Source of the DNA: Gigaspora rosea
Lineage: Eukaryota; Glomeromycota; Glomeromycetes; Diversisporales; Gigasporaceae
DNA: 64,000 nucleotides
Direction: 5' to 3'
Assembly: GCA_003550325.1 (NCBI GenBank)
Contig: QKWP01000660.1
Location: forward strand, 184,821-248,820
The notes below the pieces were generated by a model. The model had not been told where the DNA came from. It saw only the letters and a program-made list of their open reading frames with translations, and did no database searches. A program made the position numbers and the translations under genes. Below are positions 12,223 through 24,826 of this stretch, one piece after another; positions within the stretch are counted from its first letter, which is position 1, and every line of letters begins with the position of its first letter.

Positions 12223-12939
12223 GTATTTAATTTGCATAATACACATAATTCCGGCTATAATAACACTGTCTGAGAAGCTAATAAAAAATTAGTGATAAAA
12301 CATTGTAATATTGTTTGTGTGTGAATATTTTCTCTTGCTTATATGTAGAATATAAAATTTGCACATAATAAATATAGGGAAAAATTAAAAACGGGCTTTT
12401 GCTTTAGAGATCACGTTAAGTTAAATTTTTTTTCATTATCATGTATATTCTTTTTTTTTTTTTTTGACGTATTGACCCGAAATTACCAGATTATTTGCAT
12501 ATATCCGATAGGTTTGTTAAAAAATCACGTATAATATAAACAATCACGTATAATAAAAAAATATCGGTTTCAGGTTCAATGTAATGCTTTGCTAAAAATT
12601 AATCATTGTATGTGCTCGTGCTTTTCAAATTACTGTAATCTGGAAGTCTGAAAATCGAAAATTTAACATCCAGTTCTTGCTTATTGCGTAGTAACAGAAA
12701 AGTGGAAATAATAGAGAATCTTCGAAATTTTTACTTGTAAACAAGTAATTAATTTTTATTTGCAAAAACTACGTAAATTTTGACAAATTTCAAAGATTTC
12801 CTGTGATGTCGATTATTTGCCTCATAGTAATTTGAAAAGCACTGTAACTTTTATTATGAGCTGACGATTTTATAAAAAAAATTCGATGCCAAATTAAAAG
12901 TTACTATGCCAACTGGTAAATCCTATGATGATGAAATCA
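12223..12939. other. 3' flank and AT-rich spacer
   Basis: An AATAAA is present near 12368, a plausible polyadenylation signal for the fusion gene. Around 12410-12510 there is a relic resembling the CACGCAAAGTTAA MITE family (CACGTTAAGTTAAA..ACCCGAAATTACC). No gene. Confidence 0.45.
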
Positions 12940-13545
12940 GTGATATAAATGACAAGGTAACATAAATGACATGCATTTTAAACTGACAATGTCATTTTAA
13001 ATTGACAATGTCATTCTAAATTGACAATGTCATTTATTACTAAAATAAAATGACATGTCATAAAAAATATTTCTATAAATGACATTAAAAATGACAAATA
13101 AATGACAATAATACTGATTGAGCTGGAGCAGAGGGGAGCAGAATGGAAGACCTTTGAGCTATTCCCCTGCCATTGTAAAAAAAACTTTCAATAATCCTTG
13201 TAAAACATTCAATAATCATTGAATTGATTGATAAACTGATTGATAACTCGATGTATTAATTTTTTTTTTCTTTTTTTTACATTGAGATTTATGTTAAATG
13301 CAAAATACAAAAAATTTATGCAATTGAGCAAAAGACCACATGAGATAATGCTATAATATTGGCTTTGAGACATCTGAAGAGAAGTTAAGTTATCAAAATA
13401 ATGTATAAAATCTTACTGTTTTGTTGGTCATAAAAATCATATAATCTATAAATGACACTATAGTCATTAAAAAAATAAATGATCTTTGTGACAAAAATAA
13501 CTTATGTCATTTTTTTTAAACGTTCATGTATCATCACTGGAAGAA
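12940..13545. repeat. TGACAATGTCATTT short tandem repeats, possible MITE
   Basis: Three near-identical units TTGACAATGTCATTCTAAA lie at 12985-13040. Single TGACATT motifs extend to about 13110 and reappear inverted at 13440-13520 (AAATGACACTATAG..TTATGTCATTTT). The outer ends (GATGATGAAATCAGTG near 12924, CATGTATCATCACTG near 13530) are weakly inverted, so a degraded MITE is possible. No target duplication was found. Confidence 0.4.
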
Positions 13546-13834
13546 ATAACAGATATTTTTTAAAAAAAATTTAAGATTCAAAATATCCAAAGGTCGGTTA
13601 AAGAACTTGCCAAAAGAGGGCTGACTCTAATTTCATTTTATTAGTCAAATTAAGTTTGTCAAGAGTTCATTAGCATTCAAGGCTTCGTCTTATTAAACTC
13701 ATTTCGTTATTGCAAAAATAGTGTTGTTTTAAGCATCATTATTCCCGAGGGCGTACAATTAGAGAGGTCGGACTTTAATTTATTTGCTTTAAAGCATTTA
13801 TTATTAATAAGTGTAAAAACATTTTTATTAGCGG

Positions 13835-14080
13835 AAACATCAAATATTAATTCATTTGGTACATGTGTGTAGGAAATTTCAGCAGGAAAGTGGCATTTCG
13901 GAAAAATATAAAAATCATGATGATTTAAGATTAGCTATAAAGGTTTGTGAAGGATTAAGGTCAATAGCTTTTAAAGGCACGGCTCTATATTATATAAATA
14001 TCTTGAACAGATGCCATGATCCATCCACTTTAGAAATTCGTAAAAGCTACTAAGAGATAAAGGAAAAGAATTTTTAAAAT
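13835..14080 (+). pseudogene. TKL kinase C-lobe fragment
   Basis: Three short pieces in different frames match the C-lobe of the large fusion gene. They are NINSFGTCV-stop-EISAG (compare DIYSFGIIMWEISAG), KWHFGKI, and NHDDLRLAIKVCEGLR followed by YYINILNRCHDPSTLEIRKSY (compare NLAIKICNGLRP.. and NLAKQCMDSDPKRRP). At least one stop and two frame changes interrupt it. A dead partial kinase copy. Confidence 0.75.
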
Positions 14081-14934
14081 CAAATAACGAGGTCGAGATA
14101 ATAAAAATGGAAATAATAATAAGAATCTTAATAGTACAAATTTATTAATGATATTATTCGATCAAGTAACAAATACTGCATCAAGTTGTTATTTACTTAA
14201 TTGACAAAATCTAATCTTATAGAATTGAATGTGAATATTTATTGTTAAAAGAGCCTTTCATCGGTCTGATGTTGGTAACGCATGTGAATAATGGTTGCGA
14301 AAGAATTAGAGTTATAATATTTGTTAAATTCATAATGCAATGGTGAATGGGCAAAATGGCGTCGTTAATTTGTAATTATAAGCGTATTAATAAGGTTTTA
14401 ACTTCTCTTTTTTTTTGCATAATCCGACCGACTCATTTTCAAAAAATTATTTTTTTAAAGTGCTAATTGTGTCCAATGTTGGAAATTTTATGTTTCCATG
14501 TTCTCATGAGAACATCATCACAAAATTGAGAACACCCATACTTAAAAAGTATTCTCTTATAATTTAATAATTTGTGGGAACATTATTTTTTTTTTATGAA
14601 AACATTTTTTAAAATTTGAGAACATTTATTTTTTAAATTAGTGCTCATGAAAACATTAAGGTTTGTATTGGTAAAGACGAAAATAATATCAATAATTTAA
14701 AGTAAATTCCACTCAACTGTTATTAAAACGTTTAATAAACTTTTAACACGAATTCTCTCTTTGATTTAGTTATGCTGTTTTTTTTTTGCATTTAATTTTA
14801 TTAAAATATTTGATCTCTCGATATTTTATTATTAAGAATTTACTGAGTCACATTAATAGTTAGGCTTATAATGTTTATTTTAGTATTTCTATACATGATT
14901 ACTTGCTTTTGTTTAAAGTTAATATCATTGAAGA
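14081..14934. other. AT-rich spacer with MITE relics
   Basis: 14407-14462 resembles the interior of the MITE at 39312 (GCATAATCCGACCGACTCA). 14470-14690 is rich in GAGAACAT/ATGTTCTC motifs like the MITE at 41388, with weak ends CCAATGTTGG and ATTGG. No gene seen. Confidence 0.45.
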
Positions 14935-15960
14935 TTTAGAAAAGTAAGCATTGTGTTCTCGCCAAGTACTCCGCTCCAAGATTGATTACAAATAATATCC
15001 AAAAAAGTCAACGTGGTATTCTTACAAAATGCATCTCTTAATGCTTTTACTTCTTCAGATCCAAGTCAATTAAAACCCATGTCCAAATAAGTTAGCGTAG
15101 TATTCTTGCAAAGTACGTCTGCTAATGATTGCCACCTTCTGTTCCAAGTTCATTATATTGAATATTTAATTATTTAGTATAATATTCTTGCAAGCGCATC
15201 TGTTAACACTTTTCCTCCTTCTAATCCAAGATCCTTTGACCCTAGATCCAAAAAAAATCAGCATGGTATTTTTGTAAATTGCATCTGCTAATGCTTTTCA
15301 TCCTCTCGAACCAGGTCCATTACAATTAAAATCCAGAGAGGTCAACGCATTGTTCTTGCAAAGCGTATCTGTTAATGCTTTTCCTTCTTTTGACCAAAAA
15401 TTATTCTCATTAAAATTCAGGAAAGTATGTGGTGTTCTTGCAAAGCGTATTTGCTAAAGTTTTTCCTCATTCTGAACTAAGTCTATGATGTTGAAGTTTC
15501 AGATATTTTAGCAAAGTGTTCTTGCATCAGCTAACGCTTTTCCTACTTTAATCCAAAATTATTCCAAGAAAACCTCCAAGAGTCAGTGTGGTGTTTTGCA
15601 AAGAAATGTTGCTAACGTCGTTCCTTCTTCAGCATTAATCCGATGATGAAGACTTAAAGAATTAAGATAGCGTTTTATAAATAACCTCCAATAGTGTTTT
15701 CATTCCTTTAGTACAAAGTCGAATTGAGTTAATGTTCAATGAAGTTAAATTAAAAATCTTATTAAGGTACTTTAATAATCCATCTAATATTGTCATATGT
15801 TTAAAATCATCATCGATATTATACAGATTTAAATATACGGAGTTAACAGTAGTTTTCTCAAAAAAGTTTTCAAATATTAATTGGTTGCAAATAATATCTC
15901 AAGATATAGATGTTATTTAAGATTTTTACTATTTCGTAGAAGTATTGCCACTAAAGAACA
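14935..15960 (-). pseudogene. Ribonuclease-inhibitor-type LRR pseudogene
   Basis: About ten degraded copies of an 84-base unit, read on the minus strand, encode variants of ALADALCKNTTL..LNLS.NNLGSEGGK. The visible + strand signature is TTCTTGCAAAGYGYATCTGCTAATGC in several spellings. The upstream end (15600-15960) still reads as about 80 codons ending in NLTSLNINSIRLCTKGMK. Frameshifts and stops occur in most units. It belongs to the NLR/RNI-like LRR expansion typical of Rhizophagus genomes (inference) and resembles the relics at 29.4-30.6 and 48.2-52.4 kb. Confidence 0.75.
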
Positions 15961-17094
15961 TTTAACAGCATACACGCATTTAAACCCAATTTTTCTACTA
16001 TTAAACCGAATTTTAACTTCACTATAAACCCAGTATATAGTTCCTGTATATAAATCTTTGCTAACAGATGTGCTATAACTTATATTCGAATGGTGGTTTT
16101 GGGTGACTTGGAAGGTTAATATTGTAAGGAATTAATAAAATTTGCTCTTCAACGTTTAACAAGGATTTTTATAGGTTTTAAATCTTTAAAATGACTCTCT
16201 GGCTTTCTCCACAAAATTGGTATGATAAATTCTACACCATTGGTCGTTACGAGTGCACATGAAAATAATTTTTTATGCCGGAGATTATAAAATATCATAT
16301 AGTAGCATTCAATCTGTAATGTTCTCTTATTGAAAATTTTTGCGTGTGGGTAAGTATGTGTTATAATGATCCGAAATATTAGATTTTTATAATAATGGGA
16401 GAACGAATTTTTTTTTATTAACGAAACAGTTACCAAACAACTATATTTACAAAAGTTAAAAAAAAACGTCCGTCTTACTTTTGGCGAAAGTCATTCACTT
16501 AAATACTTTCTTGCTTTCTAATTCCTACATTCATTCCCATGATAAAGATGAAGTAACTCAACAAATGACTGAGAAAGAATGATTGTAACAATTGTTCTAT
16601 TTTTGGCATTTTATTTTTTCCCGTCATTTTTATCCAAAGCCACCCGATGAAGAACTTAATTCCTGGAATTATTCGATATGACTGACAGAAGAAAAGAATA
16701 AAGACCGACCAAAGTTTTGATTACATGCTATGCAAACAAAAACTTAATTTGCGTGATCTAATTGCTTCATTCAAAGGTAATAATATGGGTCTTTGCAACA
16801 AAGAAGATCAAACTTCCATAAATGAAAAGTTTTATTTAGATGACATTTAATTATAATTTTAACTTAATCATTTTATGCTTATCATTATTTGAGAAGGCCA
16901 ATGCGAACAAAGATTTTTAATCACTCTAAAACTTATTTAATTAATAATTATATGAATTGGCACAATGATTATGATCCAGCAGTTAAACCACGATTTTTAT
17001 CAAATTTACCAGTTTTAGTATTGATAAATATTTATTTTTTACATACATCTTTGCCTTTAGCACAATATCAGATATATAATTTCATCATTATAAA
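15961..17094. other. Intergenic region with degraded MITE
   Basis: A 95-codon minus frame at 16149-16436 has no recognisable feature. 16590-16770 is a degraded copy of the MITE at 39312 (CACCCGATGAAGAAC..GGAATTATTCGATA..ATGCAAAC..AATTTGCGTGATC). 16780-17094 is the 3' flank of the minus-strand gene. Confidence 0.45.
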
Positions 17095-18392
17095 TTATCC
17101 ATATATTCTTATTTCAACATTTTCTCGATCTTTCTTTATAAATTTTTCAGCCATGCTATAAACCCTTGGAATCACTTCTTCTAATTTCTCAGTATCCTCA
17201 AAAGAAACTATCTTTTTCCTCCATGATTTAGACAATTCAACACGACACTGAAGCAAAATCTTTCGATGATTATCAAATTCAGATTTAAGACGATTAATTT
17301 GATATCGAATGTTAGGAACCTTCTTCATTATCTCTTTTAAATACCCAAGATCTCGTTTCAATTGTTCCATGTCATAAACCTCTTCTAATTCAGGTGTTAT
17401 CTTTTCAAAAAAGAGCTCTACATCATTTATTCCATTTACAAGTTGATATGTACCATTATACAAAATATTAAGTTCATCAAGTTCTTCTATAACATTTTGA
17501 AAATTATCTCGTAATTTAGTTACAATAGATAAAATCTTTCCATAACGAATTTCAAAATATGTTACATTCTCTGGTGTGAGAACTTGCTCCGGTCTAATTC
17601 TATCGGTAATAGATTTTAGTTCTATGCCAATTTCCTTAAGGACACTATGACCAATAGGATACATTTTTTCGATAGCCTCTCCTGAATGACTTATTTTATC
17701 TCCAAGTTGATTAAGATATTGAGCCACATTAGCAGAGTTGTTTGGAGACAGATCATTTCGATCTATAATATCAGCAAGGTATTGACTTGTTTCTCGATAT
17801 CCTATGATATCAGATGATGCTAATTTGATATAATAATTATTATAAAATACCTTTATACTGTATAAGCATTTATTCAAGAATATTTATATAATAATGCACC
17901 TGGAATATTAAGTTCAGCAAGTTGTCCCGAAATCAAACTGGTGGTGTTTGTAAGATTTCTTAAAATATCGACAGGCTATATATAATAATGAACATAATAA
18001 TAATTAAAATAACGATATATTAAGTTACATGTTAAGTTACTATCAATTGTATGATCTTACCGGAAAAAAGAAGTCAAATATTGGCTAATTTTTCAAGGTT
18101 AATAGATTAGAGAATATTGTTTAAAATACATGCTTAAAAATATATTCAACAAACATACATCAACTTTGAGAAAAATAGCAACGATGACAACAAAAATGGT
18201 TAACGCCAATGATAAAATTCTAGTAAAATCTTTATTTTGTTGTACTGGTTGTATTAGTTGTGTGTTTACCACTAAGGGAGTGGTAAAGTTTGGTTCATGA
18301 AACGGAACCGAAAAAGTGAATTTTTCTCTGCAAAAAGAATTCATTTGACGATTAATCGGAATGATGAATTTCTGATATATCTGATATACCAA
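17095..18392 (-). CDS. Membrane-anchored coiled-coil protein (no lectin domain)
   Basis: Four exons give a clean frame of 352 residues: 18392-18159, 18084-18061 (only 24 bases), 17975-17900 and 17819-17095, all with GT-AG borders. Residues 57-75 (ILSLALTIFVVIVAIFLK) form one membrane segment. The rest is predicted helical coiled coil rich in Glu, Leu and Lys. The last junction falls after NIPG in phase 1, the same place and phase as EIPG in the divergent + strand gene, so the two are probably distant paralogues. It lacks the jacalin domain of its partner. A second Met at residue 17 is an alternative start. No known family was recognised; function unknown. The 24-base exon is a model that keeps the frame, not proven. 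Confidence 0.7.
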
Positions 18393-18572
18393 TTCTATGT
18401 ATCATCACGTTATTTAAAAAATCTAGAAAATCTTTGTGGAAGGGATTTTCCTGAAATATTCCTGTTACGGAGAAAAAGTATTACGTATATCGCATGCATG
18501 TATCTAAATATATCGATATAAAACGCCCTTTCGTCCGTTTTTTTTAATTTCTAACATTTAATCCCGTCAATT
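18393..18572. promoter_or_regulatory. Shared divergent promoter region
   Basis: Only 180 bases separate the two divergent start codons, so the 5' regions of both coiled-coil genes must overlap here. No specific element was assigned. The interval is T-rich upstream of the + strand start (TTTTTTTTAATTTC near 18538). Confidence 0.5.
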
Positions 18573-20379
18573 ATGAAAATAAATAGTGAGAACGATGAGA
18601 GTTCGAATGAGCATTCAAATGCTGTTAAATTAGAGAAATCCAATTCAGCCGAATATTCTAAAGGAGGTATGATTAGTATCCAATTTTTCTAAATTTTCTA
18701 GCTTTTTTAAGCTATTACTATTTTTTGAATCCGCAATATTTTTGTTATTTAGATTCAACAATAAGACAGCGTCGTCGTCCCTTTTCTAATAATTCTACAG
18801 CATCCCAGGAAACGTTTGTAAACAGAAATAACAGCAGGTTACAATATCAACAATCAACATATCGTTATTTGGTGGCGTTATTTGTTTTCTTATTATTACT
18901 TGTATGTATCATTGAATTTATCATAATTTAACTAAATTGTTTATATAATTTAAGTATGTAATATAAATTTCTGATTATTAAATTTAATTTATATAATATT
19001 TAGTTGCGATTTAGGCAAAATTATTTTCAACCGGATGAAAGTCTTAACTATGAAAATATAACAAAAATATTTAGTTCAGGTTCAGAAAAATTATCATCGC
19101 TTGAAATTCCAGGTACAGTATTTGTATAATGATTTTTCGTCTTAATTTAATTTTGATGAACTAATCAGTTATTTCAATTTTTATTACTTTTTATTCAGAA
19201 ACAAATGAAATGGGTAGATATCGTGTGATCATTCGTGATCTTGGCGTAATAATGAAAAAAAGTGACATTGTAGTTCAAAATGGCCAATTAATTTCCGAAG
19301 TACTTTTCGGATTAGATAAAGAAATACAAGATGCAGGTGACGAACTCGAAGAATTTCGTCATCAAGCAGAAAATTTCTTTTGGTTGCTCAAAAGTGAGAT
19401 GAAGTCAATTTCGGAAGAAATTGAAAAACTTCAAAAGCTTGATGGTTCTTTTGTTAACTTTTTTATGGGATTAGATGGTCAATCTTTTTCAAATAATCTT
19501 GATAATTTTATTCGTGAACGGTTAAAATCGATAGAAAAGCAGATACCCGGGTTTCAACAACAACTTAAACAAGTTCTCACTTCAATTTACAAAATTCAAG
19601 ATGGCGCAAAACATGCGCACGAATACCTGATTGATGGTGAACGTGAAGCTGAAGAGGCATTAAAAAAACATTGGTCAGGAGACATCATCGATCATACATT
19701 ACGAAGACGAGCAGAAACAGAGCTTGGACAAGTGCAGCATATTATAAGATTGCTGCGAGAGATGGCACCGAACCTTATCACCTTTGAAAACTTTTTAAAG
19801 GAATACCGTCGCAAAATACAAGATGTTACAAAAGAAGTTAAGGGCGTTCCAAAAAAACCAAGTGAAGAAGATATAAAATATTTGAAAAATGCGGTTGTTA
19901 AGCTTGAAGAACAACATGCTAAATTTACTTCTGCAGAGAAACAATTGGGACAAAAACCGATTGATACTTATTATTTTGATGATATAGTTAACTCTAAAAA
20001 TCGAGATTGTACTGAATTTAGTGCAATGATTGAAAAGTCAAATAATGTGCATCTGAAAAAAATAAGAATTTGGTCATCAGACATGGTCAATGCAATTGCG
20101 TTCCTTTATTCTGACGATACATCCAATATATACGGTACACCAGGTGATGGAGATCCATATGATTTTGATTGGCACAAAGGTGAAAAAATTCAACACATCG
20201 TTATACGAATTGGATCTATATTATATGCAATTCAATTTCAAACTGATCGAGGTCGTATTTCTGAATTGCGTGGTGGTGACAAAGGGAATTCATATATTGT
20301 ACATAACCATGATGACACACCATTTATTGGTATTCATGGAAGCTTTTCTCGTCAAATTTGTAGTATTGGTGTCTTGTAA
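18573..20379 (+). CDS. Membrane-anchored coiled-coil protein with C-terminal jacalin-like lectin
   Basis: Four exons, 18573-18666, 18753-18901, 19004-19112 and 19199-20379, give an uninterrupted 510-residue protein. Exon 1 encodes a polar Ser/Asn-rich head. RRRPF and a membrane segment, LVALFVFLLLLL at about 70-82, follow. Residues 118-365 are a long helical coiled coil. Residues 371-510 match the jacalin-like lectin fold: KKIRIWSSDMVNAIAFLY, FDWHKGEKIQHIVIR, LYAIQFQTDRG and a final FIGIHGSFSRQICSIGVL. Jacalin domains bind mannose- or galactose-type glycans, so a surface or endomembrane glycan sensor is plausible but unproven. No signal peptide precedes the membrane segment, which suggests a signal-anchor topology. 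It is divergent to, and shares an intron position and phase with, the gene on the minus strand. Confidence 0.8.
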
Positions 20380-21122
20380 GCAGTGCACAAAATTGTGGTT
20401 CTGATTTTTTTCCGGCAATGTTTATACTAAACGAAATTTTGTATTATTAAATATTTGTCTTGAAATTTTTGTAAATAATGATAAATTGGAGGGTGATTCT
20501 TTAAATTTTTACCATGACAACTAGAATTTGCATTCTATGTTATATACATAATAGATATGTTATGTATATATTTCTGTTACTTTGAATATGCAAACAATAA
20601 AAATCAATTGCTTCACTTTATCGTAAAATTATTAAAGTTATAATGCTTATTAAAATTTATTAAAATTGATCAAGATCGTGAGCAAAATATAAACGTAGAT
20701 TTTTACCCTAATCCTGATGAAACTCGGTATGGTGCTGGTAATCAATACTAGATAACTTTTATACAAGAGGCTTTTTAAAAAATTGACTGAAGTTTTATAA
20801 ATTTGTTAATCGTTTTTGAAAACTCCTGTATAAAAAGTTGATGCTTTATAGATTTCAATTTTGAATGAATTTTAAAATCTTATAAAACGCATAATTTATC
20901 TTATAATTCTCTGAAAGCCTTTATTTGTACTATATTATTCATGACATAACGATAATTTAAAATAATAAAAATAAAATGCAAAATTTAATTAATCATCGAC
21001 AATATATTTGAACAATTTTTTTTTTTATTTAAAAATATAGTTTGTACATCAAATTATATAAAGATTGATAGTAATATTAAGTTTATTTACGCGACATAAC
21101 GATAATTTAAAATGAGTTTTAC
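20380..21122. other. 3' flank and AT-rich spacer
   Basis: AATAAAAATC near 20596 is a possible polyadenylation signal. Around 20670-20750 a short readable fragment (DREQNINVDFYPNPDETRYGAG) ends in a stop and has no recognised family. Nothing else seen. Confidence 0.4.
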
Positions 21123-21124
21123 TA

Positions 21125-21470
21125 AAACGCACCTATGGTGTTTTACACCATGTTACACAAAACCATTAGAATAGCCAATCAAAATTTAAGATCAGGTGTA
21201 ACATAAAATTTCGGTTTTTTTTGTTTATTTTTTAAAAAAAACATTCATATCTCTAAAGTTTGCTTATGAAACCACCTTTGGGGCTCTAATAAAAAAAATT
21301 CCTTGCTAAATTTTGGTATAAACTATGCCCCCTGCTCCATCCCAGGTCTCACCCTAACCCTAAGGTAATAAAAATTTATTTTTTGTTTTATAAAAGTTTA
21401 TTTTTTGTTTTTGTTACACAGATTTGTAAATCTAATTTACCTATGGTGGTAAAACACCATAAGTGCGTTT
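21125..21470. mobile_element. TA-flanked MITE, 346 bp
   Basis: Inverted ends AAACGCACCTATGGTGTTTT (left) and AAACGCACTTATGGTGTTTT (right, read inward), flanked by TA at 21123-21124 and 21471-21472. This fits a Tc1/mariner-type non-autonomous element. Its interior (TTTGCTTATGAAACCACCTT and onward) recurs at about 26870 and in a diverged form inside the MITE at 47668, so elements with different ends share a core. Confidence 0.75.
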
Positions 21471-21689
21471 TATAATAATTGATTTAAAATAATTAAAATA
21501 TAATACAAAATTCAATTTAATACAAGATAATACAAAATCTATCTATAATTCCAAAGGATTAAATTTCTTTAGTTAACACCGAACCAATCGACGGGAATTT
21601 GAATGTTTTATTTTTTTATAAGTAGAACTAGCTTTAACTTATAAAAAAATAAAACAAAACCAAACTCTAAACAGAGACAAGTTTTTGGC

Positions 21690-22464
21690 CTAATAAATTT
21701 AGATTTTGTAAGTAATCGAAGAGACCCTTGGGTGCCTCACAAGCAGAAACGATGATTTTCTGCATTTCACAGAATGCCGCAGAAATCACAGAATTAGGTT
21801 GTAAACATGGAATGTATTAAGAATAGCACAGAATTGCCGCAGAAAGTAGGGATTTGTAAATTATTTAGTTTTTTTATAGGTACAAGGTTCTAAAAATATA
21901 ACCTCCAAAAAGTTCTGATGTAGAAAATAAATAAACCTGAAATACGAGCATGGTCGGGCAAAGCTTTTTGCTTAATATCCGAAATAATTGAATTTTATTA
22001 ATTAATAAAATTTTTTTCTTTGAAAAAAAATCTTTTTTTTTTAAAAAAAAAAATTTTTTTAATAAAAAAATATCGCAGAAACCACGCAGAACCTATAGAA
22101 ATACCACGGAAGCTGTGCAGAATTAATTAATTTTATTTGCAGAATTGGTATTTTAGCACAGACGGAATTGACCCAATAGCACCACAGAAAATCATCGTCT
22201 CTGCTCACAAGACGTCTACTGTCAGCACTAGGTAGTGAGAGACTATGCCCTGAAAACCATCCCAATGGCCTTCAAACAGTCTCTCCCAGACGAACCACGT
22301 GTATCTGCTGTGCTACTACCCGTGAATCCAGGAACACTTAGAGGCTGTGTGTTAATATATTAACGGGAGATCGTTATATATCTTTTAATAATAGCATGTT
22401 ATCGAGTATGTACTGTATGTAAATAGCAAACCAAAAAAATGTTTTTAAAAAAAAAAAAAAAAAA
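21690..22464 (+). repeat. Probable LINE 3' end with poly(A), interrupted by a MITE
   Basis: The sequence either side of the MITE at 21744-22203 joins into a C-rich, less AT-biased block that runs to an A-run at 22442-22464. This resembles the 3' untranslated ends of the LINE fragments at 29.2 and 55.4 kb. No target duplication was found and no reading frame is recognisable. Confidence 0.45.
21744..22203. mobile_element. hAT-type MITE, 460 bp, TSD CTCACAAG
   Basis: Inverted ends CAGAAACGATGATTTTCTG and (right, inward) CAGAGACGATGATTTTCTG. The 8-bp duplication CTCACAAG is exact at 21736-21743 and 22204-22211. Internally it carries several CAGAA/CGCAGAA subrepeats near both ends. No gene. Confidence 0.88.
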
Positions 22465-23400
22465 GAAGTTATAATTTAACGTAGATAACGTATTATAAAA
22501 AAAAAATAGTGTAAATAAAAAGTGTAATCGAAAAATATTTAATTGCTGATTCACATAAGAAGGATAGTATTTCATAGGCGCAAATTACTATTAAATTTAT
22601 TATAATTATGAAATCTTTTTTTCCTCCATAGCTAACTTTTTTTTTATTATGCTAATATACTTGATCTTCTAATTGAAAAATATAGAAAATACTTTTTTAT
22701 ATATAATTAAAAAAATTTTTGAAATTGGTTTGGCAGATAAAAAAATATTGATATTTTATTTTTTGTAACTATATAGAATTTTTATAAGTGTAGAGGAAAA
22801 AAAGAAGATTTCATTCATATATAAAAACATAGTAAATTATACATTCGTAATCTATAAAATCCTATCATTCATATGTGGATTGTGAATTAAGTATTTAAGC
22901 GAAAAAATAAGCAATAAGGAAAAGTTTATAAGTGAAAATGTAAAAGGAAGTTGAAGGAGTTGAGCAAGGCAAAAAGAGTCCCTTATATATATTTCTGGAT
23001 TTTTTTTGACACGTCTATTGTTTTGATATAACACGTGATTTCGATAAATTAAGAAAAATTACGTAATTGTACAAAAAAGGATTACAGTACCCCAGTAGCA
23101 TCCAATCGGAGAGTGCAAATTCTAAATATTCCGGATCAGCCCGATGAGGAAACCAAACATGTGTAAAAGAAAAAAAAGCGAAAATATGCAAAAACCAAAG
23201 TTTAAATCGAACTTGGTGCACTCATTAAAAATGACGGGAATGAAATTTTACACATAATAAGCATCTTTCTAACCCTATAAACTCTAACGTTAAGATCCTA
23301 ACCCTAAATTTTTATCTCACGCGCTTAGTTTATTTAGTATTTACAAAACCGGGGTTTGTATTACCCGCGTAAAATCACCAATTAGATGATCTACACTACT
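22465..23400. other. AT-rich spacer
   Basis: No gene or repeat boundary recognised. A short CCTAACCCTAAA run near 23290 is too brief to be telomeric. Confidence 0.45.
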
Positions 23401-23408
23401 GCACTAAT

Positions 23409-23611
23409 AGGACCCCGGATAATACTAACAGTAAATTTTTGACATTTTGTCCACTTTTTTGGCCCAAACTTTTTTTTAATTCTGGCCAAAATAAAATTAA
23501 ATTTTAATTTGACCAGAATTTAGAAAGGTTTGGGCCAAAAAAATAGTCAAATTTAATAAAAACATGTTCGGTTTAAGTAATTGTACCTCTGTTAGTATTA
23601 TATGGGGTCCT
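23409..23611. mobile_element. hAT-type MITE (AGGACCCCG family), TSD GCACTAAT
   Basis: 203 bp. Ends AGGACCCCGGATAATACTAA and, read inward from the right, AGGACCCCATATAATACTAA. The 8-bp duplication GCACTAAT is exact at 23401-23408 and 23612-23619. The interior is a near-perfect hairpin (GGCCAAA.. with TTTGGGCC..). Confidence 0.9.
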
Positions 23612-24826
23612 GCACTAATCAAACCAACAAATACGCAAAATAGAATAGCTGCGTGACATGTGATGACGCGCAGCAGTGCCAGTACGATCACGTCCGACAT
23701 ATAAAAAATAATGTCATGTTACGACATTAATCAGGATATTCAGATTTAACAATCATATGAATTTTCGAAAATGTCGCAATAGTCACAAGTTTCAAAAATC
23801 AATAATTGCCTGTTAAAGATATCAGATAATAAAGAATAGTGATGGGCAACGCGTGGATCTGCGCATGATCCTGCGCGGGATTTTTAATATAAGATTATCT
23901 GGCCTGTGTTAGCATGACACCTGGCCCGCATTAACTTATCATCCGGCCTGCTTTAATATAAGCAGGCCAATTCCTAATTAGTAATTAATGATCTTGTTTC
24001 TCGTTCCACATACGTATGTACATATATATTTAAGTACCGCAAACTGTACGTTGAAATAAAATTTTTAAATTGTCATTATTAATAAATTGGAGAACCTAGA
24101 CTTTTAATTTCTTGCATAAAAAAATACACCAAGTATATTGTGTACCATATGGGCGAAAATCTCCAATTTCAGTGATTATTTAATATGAGTGATAAGGTTT
24201 GATCCAATCATTTATGATTATTGAGAATAAAAGTGACCATTTGATCAGTTTCTTATTAGTCGCTTATGAATTTTTGTATGTATATAACCTGGTTACTTAT
24301 AAATTTTTGTACGTATATACCTGATGACTTACATTTCAGTGTAGCGAATAATCGTATAGCTAATACCATGAAAGACGTTGTGTAGGACACTAAAAAAGGA
24401 AAAGCGTATAGTATACTTTACGTATAAAAAAATTATTTTTTAAAAGAATATAGATACATATATGTATAAAAAATTTTTGAGTCGGTTATACTAATTTGTA
24501 TTAAATTTTTTATCGATGGCTGTACACATGATTCTGTTAATTAATTTAAATCGGGGTCGGGAGTTAATTGCTTAAATATATAGGTCATATTTATACAATC
24601 GATAACAACAAGAAAATTTATATGATACAATCAATACATTAATTAATAATGAGCAGTGGCAATTGATCGAAAAACAATATTTATTATAAATACAGATTTT
24701 ATTCAAATCGATATACAAGAAAAAAATGATAATCGCCTATCCAGCCTTTAAACAGGTTTTTACTCAGAGTTTTCACTGATTATTTTCTCACACATGCATA
24801 ATATTTGCGCGCACCTAATACTTATT

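Noticed and set aside
16149..16436. 95-codon minus-strand ORF
   Set aside because: No domain, low-complexity composition and partial overlap with relic DNA; no support for coding.
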